Program-made: the position numbers and the translations under genes
In this document: positions 7,001 through 10,726 of the stretch, in pieces
Layout: each line of letters begins with the position of its first letter
How positions within the stretch are numbered: the stretch's first letter is position 1
Notes under the pieces: model-generated
What the model saw: only the letters and a program-made list of their open reading frames with translations
Told to the model about the DNA's origin: nothing
The model's database searches: none
NCBI GenBank assembly: GCA_028565715.1
Contig: JAOXYC010228237.1
Coordinates: forward strand, 1 to 10,726
From: Phoronis pallida
Taxonomy: Eukaryota; Phoronida; Phoronidae
Direction of reading: 5' to 3'
DNA length: 10,726 nt

Positions 7001-10000
7001 AGTTAGATACTAGTTAGATACAAGCTAGATACTAGTTATCGATACTAGTTAGATACTAAATTCCAGAATAAAATCCTGATGGCTGTTACCGAATAAAATC
7101 TAATAAAAATACAAACATATTTAAAATAAATAAATATGTTAAAATGACGCATGTTCGGTATAAAATGTTCTAAAATTTATTGCAAACGTTACGAGCATTA
7201 GCTCTTCTTCAGTACAAAAACTGAGGAAAAGCTATTGCTCGTAACGTTTGCAATAAATTTTAGAACATTTTATACCGAACACGCGTCATTTTAACATATT
7301 TATTTATTTTAAATCTGTTCGTATTTTTATTAGTTAGATACTAGTTAGATACTAGTTAGATACGAGTTAGATACTAGTTAGTAACTAGTTAGATACTAGT
7401 TAGATACTAGCTAGAAAACCCCCTTTATAATGTCAATTGGTGTAGCTTATGATTCCTCCAGGATATACGACAAATTTACACATGCAAATAAAAGCAGACA
7501 GAAAGACGTTATTAGTGTGCATATGACAACTGTTAAAACAATAGATAGGTCATAACTCCGTCGTACTTCTGTCTGTTTTTATTTGACTATCCATGGGATA
7601 ATGGGATTTACCAAATTTGTTTTCCAGTATATGCGATCAATGTGGAAATCGGATCCATGCTACGCACACTTTGGAGTGGATGGGACAAACTGCTCTTTCA
7701 TAATGTACTTAAGTGAGGTATGTATCGTAAACACCTTGGTATAAGCCCATGGCGTTTTACTTTAGGAGTGCCAGCATTACTAGCGTAGGCTTATACCCAA
7801 GTTGGCTTACACAGGCCATTTGTGTACAACCCCCCCCCAAAAAAAAAATACGGTAGCAAATTTGCCTAGAAGAAGAATATCAGTCTTCCTAACGCCAGCA
7901 TAGGCAGCTGGTTTTTGTACAGTGTTTTCTCTCCGGCTGTTTGTTTCAGCTGTGATTTGATACTTTATTTGCCTTATTGTCACATTATTTCATGACATCT
8001 TTAATTTGCCTGATGTTCCAATTATTTCTTGACACCTGAACAAGAACTGCAATATTTTGATTGCGAAATTGCCCCACAGGAAAGGACTGGTATTCATTTG
8101 ATAACCATGCTTAAAATTAAAAAGCACTTTGAAAGCAAAATTCAATATACCATTTAATTCTAAAGATACCCTCTATGGCGTCAAATCGCAAATCAACTAG
8201 AAATGTTGCGTACGAATCCTTTGTTGAACATAACTTACTTGCATCTGAGTCAAAAATTCAAAAAAAATCTGCAAAGGGGTGATTTCAGAGATTTTGTGTC
8301 CAATTTACACTACACTATTAAGGGTAGTTTTGACTATTTATCGGATACAAAGCTCTCAAAACACCCCTTACAGATTGTTTGAACTTTTTGACTCAGATGC
8401 AAGTAAGTTATGTTCAACAAAGGACTCGCACACAAAATTTCTAGTTTATTTGCATTTTGACGACGGATTTGAACCAACGCAGAGACAGTATTTCTAAACA
8501 AAAGTTCATTATTTCTTAGACATGAAAGTTTACCACAAACTGTTAGTAATACGTACACTTGTTTCTTGATTTCAAATAATGGACTGTGAATCACTTATTA
8601 ATTGCTGTTTTGTGAAATCATTTTAGTATCATACTTGATTGACAAATTTTTTGAGCATTGAGTGAAAATGGGCACTTGTTTTCATGCATGAGCCCTTTAA
8701 CTTGAGATTTACAAATCAATGGTTTCATCAATACCCAACAGGTGGAGAACTGGTGTCCAAGGTTACCATGGCGACAGAAACAGATAGATGCTGACACTAG
8801 CAAGGAGCAAGTGCAGGTATGAAACATCCTACACATTAAAATGCACAGCTTCTAAAGTACACTGCATAATTTTATGTTACTGTCGCTGCGTTTTCAAACT
8901 TTCTAACATTTTCTTACGGAGCTCAAATATTGGCTTCATACAGGTTAAAAAACTCTGAAACTTTGAATGCAGTTATTAAGAAATATAAATTCTTTAGATG
9001 AGGTTTTTGGAGTTAATTGGATGAAAAACAACAACTTTGCTTTTAAAATAAAAATCCTTTTGAATTTTGGACATTTGTGATTTTAACTTATTTTCTCTGA
9101 GTCAATAAATGCATATTTTTTTACTACGTTCAAAGTTTGTCTACCTGTTAGGCTGTGGATCTGAACAAACATTTTTAGAAAGTTAAAAGCAGTACAGACA
9201 GTTGAATTACACCTCACAGACAAATATTATTATGGAGTTAATTGCTTGTTTTTGTTTTAAATTTGGTTTTCATAATAAATAACAAAATTGAATTGTTGGA
9301 CAAAACTAACATGTGTTAGCATATTTTCCTCAAATCCTTGTCACACGTTTGGTCTCCCATTTCTTAAAACTTTGTTTCTACCGTGTTTCATATTCTTTAG
9401 GCATAGACTTACACACCAAAGATGTGTGCTTTATAGTGAACGGTTAGTGTTTTGTTAAAGGAGCTCACCTAACGTTTCAGTGTATTTCAGTGTTTTTAAC
9501 CAGAGTGTTTAGGTTTTAAATTTATGACTTGACATACTCATCTTGGTGTGTTCTATCATATTCAAAAAGAAAAACAGTAATTTCTCGCCGATTTCAAGCT
9601 TCAATCGAACAACAACAAATAAATTGTAGGTCGTCATTTAACGAACTTTAAATCCAGAAAACTATGGACGATTTACTTTTCAGCGTTGACGGTTGAACCA
9701 TGGCTGAGCCATTTGCGATGATAAAAATTCAACTTTAGAGTCATGTTCAGCTGTTTTTAGCGTTATTGTTACTGGTGTGGTGTGTTTCTTTAATAATGAT
9801 CTAAAGATTGGCAGTAAAATCTCTAAAGTATTTAATCTGAAATATCACTGTATTTAATGCATAAAACTTCATTTTGCTGTTGACTAATGTTTCAGAATGG
9901 ATATTTCAATATCAAAACTCCTTTCATGTACAGGGATGGTGCTTTGATAACGAAATATGCATTCCAAAAGTATTCAACATCAACATCGAGTTTGAATGTA

Positions 10001-10212
10001 ATACAATCATTTGTTAATCTGAAGATTTTTGTGATCAACAGCCCAAACATGAATTTTTAAAATAATGTAATAATTAATTCAAAAAGTAAAATGGAGTCTT
10101 CCTTTTTTTCAAAACGATAAGAGTCGATAACAAAATGAGTTTTTTCCAATTTGAAATGAGATGTTTATATTTGATTAACAAGGTTACTGAACAGTCTTCT
10201 GCCAGAATTGAT
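3957..10212 (+). CDS. MGAT5: MGAT5-like N-acetylglucosaminyltransferase V, N-terminal 242 residues (7 exons, 3' partial)
   Basis: Join 3957-4088, 4918-5017, 5693-5908, 6706-6788, 7628-7717, 8742-8816 and 10183-10212: 726 nt, 242 codons, no internal stop. The enzyme family moves GlcNAc from UDP-GlcNAc in beta-1,6 linkage onto the alpha-1,6 mannose arm of N-glycans in the Golgi; it is GT18 and metal-independent. Visible parts are a short basic tail, a signal-anchor (about residues 13-33), the family motif VVDGPYAG (65-72), the DLKKTLAVLLDNI block (78-90) leading a predicted coiled-coil stem, and a segment with cysteines at 159, 172, 188, 199 and 212. That segment includes SDPCYA, FGVDGT, YLSEVENWCP and LPWR, all strongly conserved in vertebrate MGAT5. 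The UDP-GlcNAc-binding and acceptor regions and the C-terminal cysteine-rich end lie beyond the window; vertebrate proteins are about 740 residues. The N-terminal motifs look more like MGAT5 than MGAT5B, though an unduplicated ancestor of both is possible. Confidence 0.93.
4089..4917 (+). other. Intron between coding exons 1 and 2
   Basis: An 829-nt GT-AG intron, phase 0. Small open frames within it (4380-4580, 4577-4864, 4729-4917) have no family features. Its last 130 bases form an inverted repeat (annotated separately); the remainder is plain AT-rich sequence. Confidence 0.85.
4784..4913. repeat. Imperfect hairpin reaching the 3' splice site of coding exon 2
   Basis: Left arm 4784-4834 and right arm 4861-4913 are inverted copies. 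Their best block is GGTACAAGTCAAA with its exact complement (TTTGACTTGTACC). Both arms also share CCTCGT/ACGAGG and CGTTAT/ATAACG, and the loop side contains CATTGG/CCAATG. The right arm ends four bases before the exon, so it supplies the branch-point and pyrimidine region of the intron. It probably derives from a fold-back or MITE insertion. Confidence 0.75.
4918..5017 (+). CDS. MGAT5: MGAT5 coding exon 2: stem with VVDGPYAG motif
   Basis: It encodes residues 45-77 plus the first base of codon 78. The acceptor is TTTTCTAG (4910-4917) and the donor is TTTG then GTAAGT at 5018, phase 1. The pattern LxLSRQYVRTLAxE followed by VVDGPYAG matches the luminal stem of vertebrate MGAT5 and is the strongest family signal near the N-terminus. 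The acceptor and its upstream tract lie at the edge of an inverted repeat (4784-4913). Confidence 0.93.
5018..5692 (+). other. Intron between coding exons 2 and 3
   Basis: A 675-nt GT-AG intron, phase 1. Apart from the fold-back element at 5166-5333 it is AT-rich sequence with nothing recognised. The 76-residue frame at 5051-5281 mainly reads through the left arm and loop of that repeat. Confidence 0.85.
5166..5333. repeat. Fold-back element with hammerhead-like core motifs
   Basis: Arms 5166-5240 and 5262-5333 are long inverted copies around a roughly 21-base spacer, including a shared CAGGTCCATGTCGACGTTT block. Toward the loop each arm holds a motif order resembling a hammerhead ribozyme core: (C/G)TGATGA, a GGTT...AACC stem, then GAAACGTC. 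On the minus strand (5241 to 5210) the stem and GAAAC are intact but the first base is G instead of C. On the plus strand (5261-5293) CTGATGA is intact but the second half has decayed to AAAAAC. Hammerhead motifs are known in Penelope-like retroelements and retrozymes; membership here is inference. The arm sequences that could form helix I lie about 55-60 bases from the core. Confidence 0.7.
5693..5908 (+). CDS. MGAT5: MGAT5 coding exon 3: coiled-coil stem
   Basis: The split codon G|AT gives D78, and the exon continues to Q149 plus one base. It opens with LKKTLAVLLDNI, nearly identical to vertebrate MGAT5. Heptad-like hydrophobics run to about residue 117, as expected of a stem coiled coil. 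Two N-glycosylation sequons follow (N103-L-T and N107-V-S). Residues 119-149 are polar and look unstructured. The acceptor is TTCGTTCAG and the donor is AGA then GTAAGT at 5909. The open frame runs on into the intron to 6057, but that tail is not family-like and follows a strong donor. Confidence 0.93.
6109..6494 (+). mobile_element. 386-bp solo LTR, Ty3/Gypsy-like
   Basis: The segment begins TGTGATGGG and ends CCCGTCACA, an inverted terminal match with one mismatch and the TG...CA rule of LTRs. It is flanked by a 4-bp direct repeat GTAT (6105-6108 and 6495-6498), the target duplication of integrase insertion. Inside are a TATA box (CTATATAAA at 6204-6212), CpG-rich promoter-like sequence and T-rich downstream sequence, as in a U3-R-U5 layout. 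No primer-binding site, gag-pol or second LTR follows, so it is a solo LTR left by recombination. The Gypsy assignment rests on the terminal sequence and TSD length. It lies in the gene's sense orientation, as judged by the TATA box. Confidence 0.75.
6204..6212 (+). promoter_or_regulatory. TATA box inside the solo LTR
   Basis: CTATATAAA sits 95 bases into the LTR in GC-rich surroundings, consistent with an LTR promoter. If still active it would start transcription at about 6235-6245 within the MGAT5 intron, upstream of coding exon 4. Confidence 0.5.
6706..6788 (+). CDS. MGAT5: MGAT5 coding exon 4: first luminal cysteine pair
   Basis: The split codon A|AG gives K150, and the exon runs to D177. 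The acceptor tract TTTTTTCTCTCCCCAG is strong and the donor is GAC then GTAAGT at 6789, phase 0. C159 and C172 in the pattern DCSIP...FPSCKGKID correspond to the cysteines beginning the conserved luminal region of vertebrate MGAT5 and MGAT5B (…C…PxCxGK(I/V)…). Confidence 0.93.
6961..7058. repeat. 11-bp tandem repeat (TTAGATACTAG), left block
   Basis: About nine copies of the unit TTAGATACTAG, with scattered variants such as AAGATACTAG, TACAAGCTAG and TATCGATACTAG. The array resumes at 7333 after an insertion. The unit contains stop codons and has no coding role. It is a minisatellite, not a CRISPR array, because there are no spacers. Confidence 0.9.
7059..7330. mobile_element. 272-bp palindromic element inserted into the tandem array
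   Basis: Arms 7100-7213 and 7220-7333 are inverted copies of 114 bases with only 6 mismatches, around a 6-base loop (ACAAAA). A 41-base unpaired left extension (7059-7099) precedes them. The 11-bp array stops at TA (7057-7058) and restarts after TA (7331-7332). Removing one TA plus the insert restores an in-register repeat unit, which identifies the insertion boundaries. Motifs CTGAAGA...GAGC-TAAT-GCTC...GTAACG near the loop (minus strand of the left arm) echo a decayed hammerhead core. The left extension contains CTGATGGCTG and CCGAATAAAA, similar to the 5166-5333 element. A Penelope-like or retrozyme-derived fold-back is possible but unproven. Confidence 0.75.
7331..7413. repeat. 11-bp tandem repeat (TTAGATACTAG), right block
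   Basis: About seven to eight further copies of the same unit, including variants TACGAG and TAGTAACTAG, ending at CTAGCTAG. It is in register with the left block once the palindromic insert is removed, so the array was once continuous, with about sixteen units. Confidence 0.9.
7628..7717 (+). CDS. MGAT5: MGAT5 coding exon 5: SDPCYA / FGVDGT segment
   Basis: It encodes residues 178-207, 90 nt, phase 0 at both ends. The acceptor is TTTTCCAG and the donor is GAG then GTATGT at 7718. The motifs MWKSDPCYA, FGVDGT and YLSE are among the most conserved in the family. C188 and C199 are family cysteines. N198-C-S199-200 forms a formal N-glycosylation sequon whose middle residue is one of those cysteines, so use of the site and disulfide formation may compete. 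Confidence 0.95.
7735..7801. repeat. Small inverted repeat
   Basis: CTTGGTATAAGCC (7735-7747) and GGCTTATACCCAAG (7788-7801) are inverted copies with a one-base difference, shortly after the donor of coding exon 5. This may be a remnant of a short DNA element; its ends and duplication are unclear. Confidence 0.4.
7830..7848. repeat. C9-A10 homopolymer junction
   Basis: Nine C followed directly by ten A. It is a simple sequence whose run lengths are likely polymorphic and prone to sequencing error. Confidence 0.8.
8177..8464. repeat. 288-bp fold-back element
   Basis: Left arm 8177-8301 and right arm 8343-8464 are long imperfect inverted copies. Their best stretch includes CCTTTGTTGAACATAACTTA and continues through GCATCTGAGTCAAAAA. 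Inner segments (GGGGTG...TCC against GGA...CACCCC) extend the stem to a loop of about 40 bases. Small indels and substitutions show it is older than the 7059-7330 palindrome. No coding capacity is recognisable; the frames at 8279-8497 and 8334-8594 read through the arms. The class is unknown, and it lacks the CTGATGA/GAAAC motifs. Confidence 0.75.
8742..8816 (+). CDS. MGAT5: MGAT5 coding exon 6: VENWCP / LPWR segment
   Basis: It encodes residues 208-232, 75 nt, phase 0 at both ends. The acceptor is ACCCAACAG and the donor is CAG then GTATGA at 8817. The exon begins VENWCPRLPWR, almost identical to vertebrate MGAT5, with C212. After LPWR it becomes polar and variable (QKQIDADTSKEQVQ), matching the low-conservation linker before the helical part of the luminal domain. 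Confidence 0.94.
8817..10182 (+). other. Long intron after coding exon 6
   Basis: A 1366-nt GT-AG intron if the microexon at 10183 is real. It is AT-rich, with no inverted repeat or mobile element recognised. It contains one short phase-compatible potential exon (9934-9969), discussed under findings. Confidence 0.6.
10183..10212 (+). CDS. MGAT5: MGAT5 coding exon 7: probable 30-nt microexon
   Basis: It encodes ten residues, VTEQSSARID (233-242), phase 0 on both sides. The acceptor is TTGATTAACAAG, with a weak pyrimidine tract; the donor, GAT then GTAAGTTT at 10213, is excellent. The residues resemble the stretch ending (A)EIRTD that follows LPWR in vertebrate MGAT5, just before the FNIL block. 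The exon is too short for ORF searches, and the call rests on phase, donor and rough similarity. The following exon is not in the window. Confidence 0.6.
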
Positions 10213-10726
10213 GTAAGTTTCTAACAGTTCAGTAAAGGGACACAATATTTTGTTTTTGCCAATAAGGGTATAATCAAAAGCTCATATTGGAGTGTGTTTA
10301 TCTGATTTCAGATAGAATATTTTGCAGATTGGGATTAAGAAATTGTTATGAAAAATATGGCTCAAAAACTACAAAGCCTGTTCAGTTCTTTTTGTGAACA
10401 TTATCAAACCCTTGTTGTCAATGCTATATATGCTCCTAATCAATGTCAGTATTGTGACATTAAATCACAAAAGAAAAAGGCACTGAATATTGATAAAAAA
10501 TATTGTGTCCCGTCGACTTATTATTTATTTTGTTATGCTTGATTTTTGACCTTTCTCAAAGTTTATGTTGCATTTTGTTTTCCACTACCCTATTCTGCCT
10601 GATAAGTGCCCGGGACATGATAAGCAAACCCTGCAGCTTTCAAGTTTGTTTAAAGACATACGCGCCTATTGTTTGTGCGCAAATAAATGACGCATTGTTT
10701 TCTCGCTTAGTTTTAGCATAGCGTAA
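10213..10726 (+). other. Start of the next intron, nothing recognised
   Basis: AT-rich sequence following the donor at 10213. I looked for the next conserved MGAT5 block (the FNIL...helical region) after each AG and found none. Candidate acceptors near 10311 and 10327 lead quickly to stop codons in the required phase. Two frames (10348-10542, 10503-10721) are low-complexity with no family features. Confidence 0.5.

Larger units (their letters stand above)
6789..7627 (+). other. Intron between coding exons 4 and 5
   Basis: An 839-nt GT-AG intron, phase 0, with the tandem array and palindromic insert at its centre. The flanks 6789-6960 and 7414-7627 hold nothing else recognised. Confidence 0.85.
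7718..8741 (+). other. Intron between coding exons 5 and 6
   Basis: A 1024-nt GT-AG intron, phase 0. It holds the small inverted repeat, the homopolymer junction and the 288-bp fold-back. The rest shows nothing recognisable. Confidence 0.85.

Noticed and set aside
6961-7413. CRISPR-like array
   Set aside because: Units are only 11 bp, directly adjacent and without spacers, in an animal intron; this is a minisatellite split by an insertion.
10503-10721. 72-residue open frame at the right edge as a following MGAT5 exon
   Set aside because: It has no match to the conserved helical region expected next, and its composition resembles random AT-rich sequence.

Overview
This is animal nuclear DNA, AT-rich and intron-bearing. 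It holds no bacterial operon, long continuous ORF, rRNA or tRNA that I could recognise. The one clear gene lies on the + strand. Seven short coding exons with GT-AG introns and compatible phases join into 242 residues of an alpha-1,6-mannosylglycoprotein 6-beta-N-acetylglucosaminyltransferase (MGAT5/GnT-V, family GT18). This is the Golgi enzyme that starts the beta-1,6 branch on complex N-glycans. The window covers the cytosolic tail, signal-anchor, stem and first cysteine-bearing luminal segment. The catalytic domain and stop codon lie beyond the right edge. The compact gene (introns 0.7-1.4 kb) and the mix of short DNA transposons and fold-back repeats suggest a marine invertebrate, perhaps an invertebrate deuterostome; the sequence alone does not fix the taxon.

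Layout. 1-71: broken end of a hAT-like DNA transposon. 360-606: CCAAT-box-rich, CpG-rich stretch that looks like a promoter. 618-1314: complete 697-bp non-autonomous DNA element with inverted ends and a TA target duplication. 1317-3946: upstream sequence with two further candidate 5' non-coding exons (ending at 2418 and 3441). 3947-10212: the MGAT5 exons. 10213-10726: start of the next intron, with no exon recognised.

The most notable structure is in the introns. Each of the first five introns between coding exons carries an inverted-repeat element, an LTR or a tandem array: a hairpin touching the 3' splice site (4784-4913), a fold-back repeat with hammerhead-ribozyme-like core motifs (5166-5333), a 386-bp solo LTR with a GTAT duplication (6109-6494), an 11-bp tandem array interrupted by a 95%-identical palindrome (6961-7413), and a 288-bp fold-back (8177-8464). 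I see no novel multi-gene system. The points most worth checking are the fold-back elements, the 30-nt microexon and the choice of promoter.
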